Below, piece by piece: positions 43,717 to 56,222 of a DNA stretch of 64,000 bases (positions are counted from its first letter, which is position 1; every line of letters starts with the position of its first letter). Under the pieces are notes generated by a model. It ran no database searches. It was given only the letters and a program-made list of their open reading frames with translations, and was not told where the DNA came from. Location: the NCBI GenBank assembly GCA_026120035.1, contig JALRME010000006.1, positions 682,001-746,000 on the forward strand. The letters run 5' to 3'. The DNA comes from Coleophoma eucalyptorum. Lineage: Eukaryota > Ascomycota > Leotiomycetes > Helotiales > Dermateaceae. A program made the translations under genes and the position numbers.

Positions 43717-45038
43717 TTACACAGCTCCACCAAGATATTCCCATACAGCAAGTGCATGCGTCTTCAAAACGACAATAAACTCATCAATAGAAACAGACTC
43801 ATCTCTCGCCGCCATTGTTTCGGGAGAAACCCCGAAAATATAAGCCGGCACACCCTTATAGCGCCAGAACTTACAATCAGTCGCCCCCAGCGAAGGAATC
43901 GCCACAGGTCGCTTGCCAGTAATACGCTCCGCATTGTCTGCTAAAAGCTTCACCATGGGATGATCGTGTGCACATATACTTGCGGGGTTGCTCGCTGCGC
44001 TTTGAATAACGACAGATGACCCGGGGTAGCCCTTGAGCACTCCATGGACGACTTTCATGACTTCCTCAGCGGTCAGGCCAAGCGGGAGTCTGATATCCGT
44101 CTCGAAGACACACTTGTCTGGAATCATGTTGACCTTGACACCGCCATTGATCACACCCACGTTCAGTGTAGCCTTCAGGGAAATATCAGCAGCTCCTTCA
44201 CCCATCGCTTCGTCCACGGCCTTTCGGACCGCAGGATCCCTCAGATGCCTCTCTAGCTCTGGCGACAGATTTGGAGAGATACTCTCCACAGCATCGACCA
44301 ACTCGCATATGAGCTTCGCAGCAATACGATTCGCACCGATACTTCGGTGCAGGTAAGCACCATGAGCACCAGGGCATGTAACCGTGAAGGTCAATCGCAG
44401 AGAGCCTTTCTCGCCGAACCGGATTGTGTTCAGTGAGCCTGGTTCAGCATTGATCATGCAATCTCCCTTCCAGCGGGGCGTATCAAGGAGATATCTCGCT
44501 CCCCATCGCCCACCAGTTTCCTCGTCAGACACAGCACAGATCCCAAGACTGCCTTTTAAGTGCTTGCGGTAACGGTATAGATATGTATAAGCAATAACAG
44601 AAGCTACGGTACCCGCCCTATGAAATTAGTTTCAGCGTATCGCTCTACAGAGACTTGGACGATATTTGGAAGAGGGGTCTACTTCATATCAACAGTACCT
44701 CTACCACACAGCCTCCCGTCGACTATTTCTCCCGACCAAGGATCGCGCACCCATTGCTCAGCGTCACCGACGGGGAAGACATCAATATGCCCATTCATGA
44801 TTAAGCGAGGACCCTCCTCCGCGCAGGTGAAATCGCTGACGACATTAGGATTAGCAGCTTGGGGAGCGATAATCTCAGGCTTGATTCCATGACTGTGCAG
44901 ATATTCGATCAGGACATCTGCTGCCGCAACAGTGTCTCCGGGCGGATTGGGAGATGGCGCTTGGGTGAAGGCTTGCAGGAATGAGATGTGGGAATCTCGA
45001 TCTGCTTCAATGGCTTTGAGAAGGTCTTGAACCTTCAT
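43717..45038 (-). CDS. M20 family metallopeptidase / deacylase (ArgE/DapE-like)
   Basis: Two exons, 44683-45038 and 43717-44617, give 418 residues. The splice (ATG-AA|GTAGAC to TTTCATAG) restores the conserved TVDMKAG. The M20 metal-site motifs are present: His84 and Asp86 in NGHIDVFPVG, Asp117 in GRGTVDMKAG, the Glu151-Glu152 pair in SDEETGGRWGA, and Glu177 in NAEPGS. The dimerisation lid follows around 185-310 (HGAYLHRSIGANRIAAKL). At the C-terminus, where DapE/ArgE relatives have a last metal-ligand His in a TIHxxxE-like motif, this protein reads TMAARDE near residues 386-392. Acetylornithine deacetylase, desuccinylase and dipeptidase-like activities are all possible, and I cannot assign the substrate. 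No signal peptide, so a cytosolic enzyme. Confidence 0.88.
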
Positions 45039-45676
45039 TATGAAATGATTGGAGATGTGCTAGTCTTTGTAAAACGGCCTGTGAGCGTTGCTCATTTCGG
45101 TCGATGGGTGTGCACTTACAATCATTCTTGACCTCCTTTTATGTTAATATTGGCTGGCCCCATCTTCGAATATAAGTCGACTTTTGACCGAACGAGTCAC
45201 CTCTTGGCCTGTCAATTGGTAGCAAACGTGGGGTTAGCACATGCTCAATTAGTATTGCGTGGTGCAGATCAGTGCTAGCAGCAAAACGTAGACAAGCTGC
45301 GGAATCCTGCTTATCCAAGCGATCCATGGTTCGCTTCTTTGATTAGTGTTGTAGCTTATAACTGCATCTATATTTGAATTTGGCCCTTTGGCTTGTGCGC
45401 GCCTAAGGGATGATCGAAGAATCATGCTACTTGTCGTATTGGACATCAACAAAGGAGGAATACAGGATTGGTTAAGTAACGTGCTTTCAGCAATATCACG
45501 ACTTAACTTTGCTTTGCGAGCAAGCCAGAAGATTAGAAGTTGATAATTTGAAATCCCATTGCGCCCTCATTTTTGACCCTTCCTCGCGGTATGATACAGC
45601 GAACGCCTGAAGAAAAGAACTATGCAACACTGAAGTAGGCCATTTCTGAGCCCAAAAGAAAAATGACAAGCTAGAC
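45039..45676. other. M20 peptidase promoter / CBF5 3' region
   Basis: Both flanking genes are on the minus strand. Frames opposite the CBF5 lysine-rich tail are shadows. No gene is seen. Confidence 0.6.
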
Positions 45677-47234
45677 TTATTCGCTATCGTCACTCTCCTC
45701 AACCTTCTTGCCCTCCTTCTTGGCCTTCTTTTCCTTCTTCTCCTTCTTCTTTCGCTTTCTCTCGGCCTTCTCTTCCGCTGTCTCGCCCTCATGACGCTTT
45801 CGCTTCTTGGAGTCTCCATCATCGTTGCTGATCATGGATACATCAGCGTCAACAGCTGGAACTGCTGGTGCAGCAGCAACGTCTTCCTTGGATGTAGTTG
45901 CTGCGACTGGTGCAGCAGCTGAGCCGTCTAATGGAGCATTGAAGTCCTTGTACTCGGCGTTCCACTTGGCTGGTGTAGCCTCGTTTGGTCGTCCGTATTT
46001 ATCCAATTTACCATCGGCCTTCATCTTCTTCTTCTCAGCGGCAACTGGTCCGAGTCCCCATCTTCTTGGGTACAGATCACGCTCCATGATGCAACGTTTG
46101 ACCTTAGCAACAACACCGTGGTCACATGTGGAAAGTTCAACAGTGGACATTTGTGCAATGCCAAGGGCAATGGCTTCTCCCTTGGTGGTCATCAGAACAA
46201 CCTCCTCGTGGACCTCAATATCAGCCTCTAAAAGATTGTTAGTAGGATAAAACAACTTCTTTAAATTGTAACTTACCATATCTGAGAAGACCTGGAATCA
46301 TCAGCTTAGCACCGTAGCAGACGGCGTTGACTGCACTATCCTTGACAACAATTCTCTTGTAGGTAGTGAGAAGAGTCTCCAATGGTGCGATGACCTTTCT
46401 CAGGTAAGATTCGTCACGGGTGTTGTCTTGCATCCATTGTGCATCCAAAACATCGTGGAGGGTGACCATGTTTTCTTGCTCGTCCATAGCACCACTTCGT
46501 ACTCTTCGCAACTCTTGCATGTGTGCTCCGACACCCAAAAGTAATCCCAAATGAACGCAAAGTGTTCGGATGTATGTTCCTGCCTCACAGCTGACCCAGA
46601 AGACTCCCAAATGTCTGTCATTGTCGAATTCATACAACTTGCTCTCGTGGATTGTTCTGATACGCAATTGTCTCTTGACGGCACTGATCAACGGTGGACG
46701 TTGGAACAGAGCACCAGTCAAAGTCTCAAGGGCGCGTGCGAATTGTGCCTCTCCACCTGGGAGTTTGTCATGGAGACGGATGACGCAAACATACTCCTTT
46801 CCTGCTCCCTGTTGTGACTTGACGAGTCTTGTAGCACGGTCAATGCAGACAATCAAACATCCTGTGACCTTAGGATCCAAAGTTCCACTGTGTCCAGTCT
46901 TCTCAACTCTCAGCATGCGCTTAACCCAGGCGACGACTTCGTGACTGGAAGGATTTGAGGGCTTGTCGAGGTTTATGACTCCAGAACTGATGTACGACTT
47001 CAGGTCGCGCTTGAGGGGAGTGCAGCCATTGGGGATGGGGGTGAAATGACCAGTGCGAACAAGAACTGTGAGGAAATGTCAGTATTTTATCTCTACTTTG
47101 TGACTGCGACTTTTGTCCGTACGATTATTGTAGTTCTTGAGCAGCAGAGGCCATGAGCTGGTGTCAATGGCTGGAGTTACAGCTTCTGGTTTGATGCTGT
47201 AATCCACATCTGCTTTTGATACGACCATAGCCAT
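45677..47234 (-). CDS. CBF5: CBF5, H/ACA snoRNP pseudouridine synthase (dyskerin)
   Basis: This is the catalytic subunit of H/ACA snoRNPs, modifying rRNA and snRNA in the nucleolus. Exons are 47123-47234, 46277-47065 and 45677-46227 (483 residues, normal). The dyskerin-like N-terminus is followed by the TruB catalytic motif [15 protein letters not shown] with Asp101 as catalytic residue, [17 protein letters not shown], and [20 protein letters not shown]. The PUA domain is [29 protein letters not shown], joined across splice 2. The tail has the KKE/D-type runs of yeast Cbf5 ([20 protein letters not shown]) and an acidic end (ESDDSE). Introns are 57 and 49 nt. Confidence 0.97.
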
Positions 47235-47826
47235 CGTGACCGATTGACAATTTTCGTCTTTCGTTGTGCTGTCGTATGCTGAGCTGATTCGAGCAGATGT
47301 CGACTTCGCGACCTTCGAAGAGCAGCTTTTTTTGTTCAAGCTAAAGATTTTTGTGGATAAGCGCGCTAAGTCACGTGAAGGTCGGGAAATTTTCTGCCAT
47401 CGTTTCTCTCTGAAGCGAGACCTGGAGCTATTTCGATACCAAGTCCAGTAGTCTTGATATATTTTTCAAGAATCCGTTCAGCGTGAGAATTTAGTTATTA
47501 TAAAGATGTTCCAATTTCCAAGTTCAGGTTGAATCATTTTCATCACACTTAAAGTTGAGCAGTGTTGTATGAAACTGACCAAGAAATAATCTGATGCAAG
47601 CGAGCAGGAGCATAGAGGATGGATGTAATTTGATCAATGTCCTAAATATCTTGTGGCAATTGCAAATTCTAGACTGATTGTTCTCTGTTCCTCAATGGTA
47701 TCTCTTGTATCAAACACACAAGACATGCGAAGCCAAAACTCCTCGCAATGCATTACAGCCATAACTCCAACCTTTTCGATCCAAGTGTCAGTACCAGACA
47801 AACGCCCTATCATGCAAAGTTGTACA
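47235..47826. promoter_or_regulatory. CBF5 promoter / SAC3 3' region
   Basis: 592 bases between tandem minus-strand genes. It contains the CBF5 promoter and leader, and the SAC3 3' UTR. No gene is seen. Confidence 0.6.
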
Positions 47827-50800
47827 TCAAGAAGCACTGCGGCTTCTTTCCACTTCTTCCTTATACCACCGAGCACCTTCATCCATTTGCTCTCTCACTT
47901 TCCTCGCTTTCGCAAATAATTCCTCCTCGTCAAAATCTAGAGATTTTTTATGCAACCGACTCTCATTATCCTCTGCCATTAGTGCTTTCGCACGTGCTTT
48001 CAACTCTTGTATATCGGATATACGCTCTGCGCTCGTCTTCATTTTTTCCGGCTGACTGGAAAGCTTTGAAGGAACACTTCGCGCTACTGGCTCTGGACGT
48101 GTCCGCCTGGGTGTAGTTTGGCTAATGTCATCAAAAGAACGCTTATTGTGAAGCATTTTCTTCGCGACAGAACTGGCTAGAGCGGTGCCGTCAGGCAGGG
48201 TAGAAATTCCTCTAGCCTTCAATCTGAAATAATCAGTCTGGACACCACTAGGTTGTCGTCGACGCTCGTCATCCAACCTGTAAGTCTCCATGAGATGTAT
48301 TCTTGAGCCACCTAAAAGATATGATGGGTCCGACATTAACGATCGCCTTAAAGGGTCATCTTGCTTTTGAGTACTCAGGCTGGAGCTGCGGCTGGTCGTT
48401 GAACGTGAGGATTTGTGTCGCTTATGATTGGCCTGTGGTACCTCTTCTCGAACGATTTTCCGGATATGGTCGTCTAGAACGTGGACCCCATCCAAAACAC
48501 CAGTGTCCCGAATGAGGCTTTCGAGGCTGCTTCGTCGTCTCTTTGTTGCAGTTGTATTTTGATCTTCATCATCGGGGTGTCTTCCTTTCCTTGGCTCAAT
48601 CGAGCTGAAAGACTCGATGTCTTTACTGCGGGGTTTCTTGAATACAGACCCTTCGTCAATGTTCTCAGGATTCAAGCTTCGACGCTTCTTCGAGGTAGAC
48701 GATCTGAACTCATCAACAACATCCACCGATTTAGCTGCCTGAGATGCCCTCAGATGGCTCTCTGCCATTTCCTGTCGAGCTTTTCTGGCTGCTCGTCCCT
48801 TACGCTTCATCCACAAACGATGTGCAATGTCGCGCCACATTTCACAGTATTTGCTTGCCAAGTGCCGGTACCTGAATTCATCTGCATCTTTACGTGCCTG
48901 CTTCGCAGCCTGCTTTGCTCTGCGATGCAACTCCTCCTTCTTGTACTTTTCCATAGTCAATCTTAATATCTCGTCCACACCAAATTCAGTGAACTGGTCC
49001 ACAATTCCACCGTCCCCAAGTGCAAACCAGTTCGTGAAGCCCTCCATTTGCTGTTTTCTAGAGATAGGGGGAGGCTGCTCTATTGTCAAGGCTGGCACTT
49101 GAGAGTTGGGGGCGGTTATAGAAGCAAACGAAGATGAAGATATAGGTTTGAAGCCGGTGCTTGAATGAGCTCCATCATGTGAAGTCGACGGTTGCTGAAA
49201 GATCGAACTTTTCTTTGACTCAAGGGGCGCAGCACTTTGTGGAGCATTCGGTGTTGTTGCGGTACCGACTTCATGTGAACCCAACATGGGCTGGCTTTTA
49301 GGTATCTCATTAGCAGGTGTGGCCGAAGGACTCTGGGCCAGGATAGAGCCATTCAAAGTGCTTTCAGTCCTTGTCAGATTTCCAATTGTTGCAGACCCGA
49401 ATATTGGGGATGGTGCCTTTATATCGCTCTGAACAGAAGTTGTTTGTGGATGCGCAGTAAGCCCAGGCAATTCCTGCTGTGCCGTCTGCAAACCTGGACT
49501 TGGAATTGGTCCGAACGTGAAGCCTGGCATTGGAGAGCCGATGGGCGTTGAGCTTGCTGCAGATGCTGCATTTTTGGGCTTGAAGAGCGAAGAGAAGTCT
49601 GAAGGTCCAGATGATGGTACTCGATTTTTTTCAGTCCCCGTCGGTGCTTTGAAAATGTCTGCAAAGGTCTTTTGAGGGGTCTTTTGGTTGAAAGTGGAGG
49701 AATCGCTGTGGACGCTTGGTTTCGCTTCAGTGGGCTTTGTCCCAAAAATTCCATCCAGAGGCAGCTGTGGAGTGGCAGCCGGACTTGGAGCCACTGGTTG
49801 TGGCGCAAGAGGAGCTGTAGATTGATGGAATAATGATTCAGATGGCGTCTTCTGCGGGGTTGGACGTCCAAAGATTGATAAGTCATTTCCAGCGAGATTC
49901 GGCTTCTTGAAGTCAAGCTCTCTGTGGCCAGTCTCTATCGGTGCATCGCTCACAAACATTGAATCTTCCTCGTTGGTGCCATCTCCAGCTGCAAATCTTT
50001 CGTCATCTGGACTTTCATCATACACGGTTTGATCGATCGTTTGCGGAAGCGTGTAGATTCCTCGTTTATGCTCGACGAGATACTCTGAGTATTGTTGCTT
50101 GTACCTTGGGAATGGGGCCTCGATCGGATCTGAATCAAAAGAGAGATAGTACTCGCCATCCATCTCCTCAAAGCGTAGATGATAGGCCTCGCAAAATGCA
50201 ATGATTTCTTCTTCATCATCAAATTGGAGATATTCATTTAATTTTGATAACGTCCAATCCCGAGTCTGTTCGCGCTGTTTTCGATAGGCTGAAAGTATTG
50301 TCTTCAGGGCAGCCATGCGAATATCGTTGAATTTTGTTTCCAACAGGCAAGCCATAGTGTAAGAAGTGGCCTTATCTTTGACCATGGAGAAGAAATTCGA
50401 AAAGCCATTGAGAGCAACTTCTGTTGCGGAAGATGGATTGAGAGGGCCCTGAGGATCCCAGGTATTCTGGAGAGCCTCTACGAAATGCACAGCATTCTGA
50501 ATGTGGTCCGATTTCCAGTACTGAATCCCCCAGTCCTGAACTTGCTCCAAAGTGTTTGATGCATGGCTGTTGTGAACCAAATAATACGCTCTAAATTCGA
50601 ATTCATGTGCACATGTGATTCCCCAAGCTTTGCAGTCATCATATGCCTCTATAAGTGATTTGAGCGTCTTCCCGAGTTGTTCCACCTCCTGTTGCTCAAC
50701 AAAGCCTTCGGCTACTATTCCGTCATCCGAGACCTTCGACATTTGATGTAGCGCTATGGTATGAAACCTGGCAATGCCTTCCAAGCAATATATGTAATCC

Positions 50801-52271
50801 TGCAAATCTTCTGGATTTATTGACGCGACCTGGAGCGTAAAATCACGCCGAATACCTCTTGTACGATCCCACAGGAAGCCGTGAACCTTCCTAAGGTCGC
50901 CATCGTCACCCAGAACAGTATGCATAAGGTAGTCGAATGTTCGCCTCAAAGCAGCTGGAGTTCGAACCTCTTCTGGCAATGCCGGCTCCTGCCCAGCAGC
51001 TGACCGGGCCATTGCTTTGACCATCTTCTCAGGTGCTGGCCACCTGGAGCCATCAGGAGCATCTTCCTTTTCCGGGTTGGGAACGTTGTGCTCCACGATT
51101 CTGGTGATCTTTTCGAATTCTGGGCACATCTCCTCACAGGTACCATTGAAAGCAATGGCATCATCGAGGCCTTTAGGGACCTCTGGATCATCAATCATAC
51201 CAGCTTTCCTCAGGCTAGAGCGGGCTTTAGCCTGATACTTCTTGTGAGCATGATAGATAGCCTCCATGGCCGATTTCTGTTTTGGGTTTCCAGGCTCCTT
51301 GGGCCAGGCTGGAGGTGTGATACCCTGACCTTTGAGGAACCTCTCAATCCCGCTGGTTCCATTATTCGAATTTTTGGCTGTTGCTTGATGCTGGGCACCG
51401 GTCAGTTATTGATGATAGTCCTTGGCCATAGATAATATCTTACTTTGTTCTGTACGCCTGCAGACTGTGCACCGAACCCGAAAGCTGGAGTCGTGGACAA
51501 GCTCGAGGAAGTGAAAGGTTTAGAAGTGCTCGGACTTCCAAAGGTTGTAGTGCTTGAGGTTGGAGACCCAAATGTTGTTGTAGCAGGTGGTTTTATAGCA
51601 GAGGCAAAGGTATTTGAGTTTCCGAATGGATTTGAGGTGCTATTAGAGCTTGTCGATGCTGTCGCCACTGTCCCGAAAGGATTGGAAGGTGTTCCAGTCG
51701 ACGGTGCTCCAAATGGTGAGGTACTCGTAGCTGGGGAACCAAATGGATTCTGGCCATTGGACTTGCTACCGGATTCTCCTAAAGTTGGATTCGCGAATCT
51801 GACTGATTTATTCAGACTACCACCTCTACCTCTCCCGCGTCCATTGCTCAATATTCCACTATTATTGTAGCCCCCCCGCTGTTCTCGCTTTGCTGCATTC
51901 TCAAGTCGTTCTCGTTCGAAAGGACTCGCGCTTTTCGTGGAATCGGTCGTACTCGTCGTACCTATTTCTACCTCTGAGTATTCCTTTTTGTAAATTATTA
52001 GGTCAAAGCTTTTCCCCTTGTAACTTCCACGGTCACTACCGTGGAGAACATTCATTTTGTCCTTCGATGCTGTCGGCGCAAGTCCAGAAGGACCTGGGTT
52101 TTGGCCATCATAAGCACGAATGCTGGGTACTCTAGGGTATGGTATATGTCTTAGCTTACTGGAGCCTAAAGCTCCTCGACTCGTCGAGCCTCTTCCTCTG
52201 GAACCTCTTGAACGAGTTGATGATTGACCGCGTGCGCCGCCGCGGTTGTTGTTGCCGCGTCCAAGCTGCAT
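47827..52271 (-). CDS. SAC3: SAC3/GANP-domain scaffold of the TREX-2 mRNA export complex
   Basis: Exons 51444-52271 and 47827-51390 encode 1463 residues. Sac3 scaffolds TREX-2 at the nuclear pore basket, linking transcription to mRNA export. The N-terminal exon is RGG-rich (GRGNNNRGGARGQ, NGRGRGRGGS). It then carries nucleoporin-like FG repeats (NPFGSP, SPFGAP, NPFGT, NPFGN, TTFGSP twice). These fit binding to the exporter Mex67. The Sac3/GANP domain starts near residue 330 with FNGTCEEMCPEFEKITRIVEHNV and RTFDYLMHTVLGDDGDL, and continues to the region of SFDSDPIEAPFPRYK. A basic helical stretch (KEELHRRAKQAAKQARKDAD) fits the Cdc31/Sus1-binding CID segment. The C-terminal 400 residues are charged and low-complexity. 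Confidence 0.92.
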
Positions 52272-52689
52272 AGTGACGGTGGTTGTTCATAAAGAGGTTG
52301 AGGGAGTTGACGAGAGGAGGAGATCATTTTGCTTTTCCTTCATGCCATACCAGATTCGATTTGTAAAACTGCATTGTCTTTGTAGTGTTGTGCATGTCAA
52401 TGCTAAGGTACAATAGCTTGCCGGAACTAGTATGCGATTCTGACCTTGCGACTTCTGCCTCAGGTATACATAATCTTCAGCAAAGCGAAAACTGGGACGG
52501 TGACGGACGGTGTCACGCATTCTGAGACAAGCGTTTTTGTTGGTTATGATCGAGTTAACAGTTTTATATTGTATTGTCTTCAACTCAAGATGGTATCTAT
52601 AAAACCCAAGCTCCTTTATCCATACCTATGCAAACCCGTCCAATTTTATGCCAAAACGCCAATACATTTGTGCTTGCAAACCATCGCAT
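52272..52689. other. SAC3 promoter / LTV1 3' region
   Basis: 418 bases between tandem minus-strand genes. No other gene is seen. Confidence 0.6.
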
Positions 52690-53919
52690 TCAAGCCCTCT
52701 GCTGTCGGAATCTAGCAGGCCCTAGTCCTTTCCTTACTTCATCTAGTTGCTCCATACCACTTTGGTATCTCCCTTTCTTGACGTGCTTCTTCCCACTCAT
52801 TGAATAGTTGCCTAGGAAATCATCCATAATACTGTCAAAATCACCCCGCACGGCGCCTTGGACACTAGAGACAGAAGATGCTGCAGAAACAGACGCCATG
52901 TCATCAAGGTCCTCGTTGTATTGCTCCTCGATTTTCTCAAAGCGAGCGTCCAGCGTTGTCATACCCTCTGTTCGGAACATTGATGATGAGGTCATTGAGT
53001 AACCAGATTCGCTGGTCAATGCACCCTTCCGCTTCTTTCGTCGACCACCGTTTGTTGTAGTTGTCATCATGGAAGACTGCATGTCGGACTGAGAAGGTGC
53101 CACAGGTGCAAACTTCACTTTCTGGTCTTTCTTGAACTTGCTGAAGTCTGCCATCCAGTCACCATCTCCATGGTCCTCACGCTCATCGGCAGAGATATCA
53201 GCACCCGGAACTGGTGCATCTTTGTACTCCTTTGTAGGCTTAGCAGTGTCGTCTGATTCCCAACCTTCATCTTCCTCATCCCAAGCACCTTGCTCAAACT
53301 CGTCATCCTCTAGCTCTTCTCCGTCTTTTGCCAACTCCCCGAAGATCTCATCATCCTCGTCAACATACGCCTCATCCTCAAGGGCCTCCAAAACTTCCCG
53401 CAGTCTTGGGTCCATATCAGGTTGGAAACCAGCTAAAGCGTCCGGCACATCTTGCTGTGCCTGATATGTTGCCTTTCGCAGATTCTTGGAGGGGAGGATA
53501 TCCTCATCCAATAATGCCTCGGCGCGATCCTCTAGACTTGCTTCCCTCAGCGCATCCTCCAGTGACTGTTTTTCCTTGCCCTTTCCCTTTTCTTTACGTG
53601 CAGGTGCTTCAACGAAATGTGCCTCGCCAGATCCAGATCCAAGATCGCGCATGTGTTGCATATAATCGTACTCGGTATCATCGTAATAGATTCCATAATT
53701 GGCGGCTTCACCTTCATTGCGTCTGATTCCCTCCACGTCAGATCCAAGCTCAGAGGCTAGATCATCAAGTTTCTTGATTTTATTTGAGTTGGGTAGTTGC
53801 GTGGGATTCAAGACCATGGATGAGGCCGAGGCATCGTGAATCAAAGGATCGTTCTGGGGACGATGAACGAGTGTAAAATGAGTCGCAGACTTCTTATCGA
53901 TCCACTTCTTACGAGGCAT
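52690..53919 (-). CDS. LTV1: LTV1, 40S subunit biogenesis and export factor
   Basis: Ltv1 accompanies pre-40S particles to the cytoplasm and must be phosphorylated and released for maturation. The single exon from ATG at 53919 gives 409 residues. The family start is [26 protein letters not shown] second block follows ([19 protein letters not shown]), then a long acidic centre ([36 protein letters not shown]), and the conserved C-terminal [16 protein letters not shown] and [20 protein letters not shown]. The Ser-rich MTSSSMF block is a plausible kinase target, as in yeast. An upstream in-frame ATG at 54009 would add 30 residues lacking family similarity, so I chose 53919. It shares a 256-bp promoter with LSG1. 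Confidence 0.95.
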   Translation of the reverse strand: MPRKKWIDKKSATHFTLVHRPQNDPLIHDASASSMVLNPTQLPNSNKIKKLDDLASELGSDVEGIRRNEGEAANYGIYYDDTEYDYMQHMRDLGSGSGEAHFVEAPARKEKGKGKEKQSLEDALREASLEDRAEALLDEDILPSKNLRKATYQAQQDVPDALAGFQPDMDPRLREVLEALEDEAYVDEDDEIFGELAKDGEELEDDEFEQGAWDEEDEGWESDDTAKPTKEYKDAPVPGADISADEREDHGDGDWMADFSKFKKDQKVKFAPVAPSQSDMQSSMMTTTTNGGRRKKRKGALTSESGYSMTSSSMFRTEGMTTLDARFEKIEEQYNEDLDDMASVSAASSVSSVQGAVRGDFDSIMDDFLGNYSMSGKKHVKKGRYQSGMEQLDEVRKGLGPARFRQQRA

Positions 53920-54175
53920 TTTGGCGGATGTTTTGCATTCAATTTCAAGATTGTAGTCCTGTGATGGGAGATGGAAGTATTCTGGTGCGCTTGTGAAAAA
54001 AAGGCCCATCAGCCGCGAAATAATTTTTGGCGGGGTTTTCGTTTTCCATTTTCGTCACTCCGCCTTGGTAATCATTCGCCCCTCTAACATTACACACACG
54101 ACCACAATTCTTTCTGTTTAGCACAGAACCATTACAACTCTTACAGAATCTTGATCCGGCAGGACAGCTGTAACC
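53920..54175. promoter_or_regulatory. Divergent promoter LTV1 / LSG1
   Basis: 256 bp between start codons of a 40S and a 60S export factor. It must hold both promoters. GAAAATGG...CCATTTTC-like inverted sequence lies around 54018-54053 (GCGGGGTTTTCGTTTTCCATTTTCGTC). No specific site is claimed. Confidence 0.7.
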
Positions 54176-56222
54176 ATGGTTCTCGCAAAATCAAAGAACG
54201 CGGTCGGGCTGGGCAACAGCCTGATGAACGATCGATTTGGCAAAGGCAAAGGAGCAGATCGCAAGAAGGTTACTTCAGCAGGAATTCAAAGAATTAATCA
54301 TACTACCGGAGAGACAGTAAGTTGAGATGGTTCAAGTCTGTTCATTCATGGAAAGTCTAACGGAAAACAGTATGTCACAAACGAACGCAAGGAAGCCAGC
54401 TGGGTTAAGATGCGATCAGTGACAGAACAAGCAGCGCTGGATGAGTTCTTATCTACAGCAGAACTGGCAGGCACAGATTTCACGGCGGAGAAGATGAACA
54501 ACGTGAAGATCATTCACACAGACCAAAAGAACCCATATCTCTTATCAGCAGCAGAAGAGAGAGCCGCCGTTGGAAAGCAGAAGGCACACAAGAGCAGACT
54601 TACAGTACCAAGACGACCACATTGGGATTCGACTACAACACCGGAACAGTTGGACCGTATGGAGAGAGACAGTCTATTAGAGTGGCGTCGAGGACTTGCC
54701 GAGTTGCAAGAGAATAATGACTTACTTATGACTCCTTTCGAGCGAAATCTTGAAGTCTGGAGACAACTTTGGAGAGTTATCGAGAGATCGGACTTGGTTG
54801 TACAGATTGTTGATGCTCGAAACCCAATGCTCTTCCGATCTGATGATCTTGAGAAATATGTGAAGGATGTCGATCCAAGGAAGGAGAATCTCCTGCTAGT
54901 GAACAAGGCAGATATGTTGACGTTAGAGCAACGACAAGCATGGGCAGATTATTTCCAAGCCGCAGGGATTGCATATAAATTTTTCTCGGCACAACTGGCA
55001 AAGGAACGCAACGAAGCCGAAGACTTGGAGGATGACGAAGAAGAGAGTGAGGAGGATGAGGAAGCTTCTGGATCTAGTCTGGCCAAACAGACTGAGAAGT
55101 TAGAAGTCAGCGACTCTGCGGACCGGGCTTCTGAGGATGGATCCGAGCAGGATGAGGCAGAAGAAGAGAGTACCCGTATCCTCACGACAGAGGAGCTCGA
55201 AGACCTTTTCCTGCTCCATGCACCAGAAAATCAAGGTATTATCACTTTCTTATCTTTGCAGTATCATACTAACCTTAACAGACGCGGGTTCTGATGCTCC
55301 AAGAAAGACTCAAATCGGACTTGTTGGATATCCCAATGTTGGAAAGTCATCTACGATCAACGCACTCATCGGCGCAAAGAAAGTCTCTGTTTCTTCCACC
55401 CCAGGAAAAACAAAACATTTTCAAACAATACATCTCAGCGAAAGGGTTCTTCTCTGTGATTGTCCCGGTCTTGTTTTCCCAAATTTCGCAACAACCAAGG
55501 CAGATCTTGTTTGCAATGGAATCCTGCCTATCGACCAACTTAGAGAGTTTACTGGACCTGCAGGACTTGTTGCAAGCCGAATTCCACAACATTTCTTAGA
55601 GGCAGTGTATGGAATGAAAATCAACACCCGGCCGCTGGAAGAAGGTGGAACCGGGATTCCAACGGCAGAAGAGCTTCTCATGGCCTACGCAAAAGCTAGA
55701 GGCTTCACCAGAACTGGACAAGGTCAACCTGATGAGTCACGAGCAGCTAGATATGTCCTGAAGGACTACGTCAACGGAAAGCTTTTGTTCTGCCAGCCTC
55801 CTCCTCTTGATATCGATCCCATTGAGTTCAATAGAGAACTCTATGATGCTGGACATCTTCCCGAAAAGAGACGACTAGCTCTGGCAGCTATGGAGTCATC
55901 AGCCATGGATGATTTAGTTTCTGTTGCTGACTCCGACATGATTCCCATGCCCCAAGGCCCCAAGTCATCCAAACTTGATAGTTCATTTTTTGCCCAAGGT
56001 CAGGGTAACTCGGCACATCTGCGAATGCCTTTCAGCCACAAGTACTCCGAGCAAGGTACTGCAAGCGGTAAGCAATTGTCCGGCCGAAAGCAGAAAACGA
56101 TGTTGGCTCTGGAGAAGGACGTTGATCCAAATGATATGAAGACATTGACAAGCAAGAAGCACTTTAAGGGCGGAAAGAAGGCTGCTCACGGAAAGAGGCG
56201 TGCCGACTACTTCCATGATTGA
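54176..56222 (+). CDS. LSG1: LSG1, cytoplasmic GTPase for 60S subunit maturation
   Basis: Lsg1 releases the export adaptor Nmd3 from 60S subunits. Exons are 54176-54316, 54371-55235 and 55282-56222 (648 residues). The GTPase is circularly permuted, as in the YlqF/Lsg1 family: G4 (VNKADML, about 224-230) precedes G1 (GYPNVGKSS, about 351-359). G2-like STPGKTKHFQT and G3 (DCPGLVFP) follow. A highly acidic insert (EDLEDDEEESEEDEEASGS) lies between G4 and G1. The N-terminus GLGNSLMNDRFGKGKG and the C-terminal basic tail (KKHFKGGKKAAHGKRRADY) are typical. Intron 2 falls just before the G1 strand. Confidence 0.97.

Noticed and set aside
45807..46250. Plus-strand frame over the CBF5 tail
   Set aside because: Shadow of the CBF5 third exon on the opposite strand.
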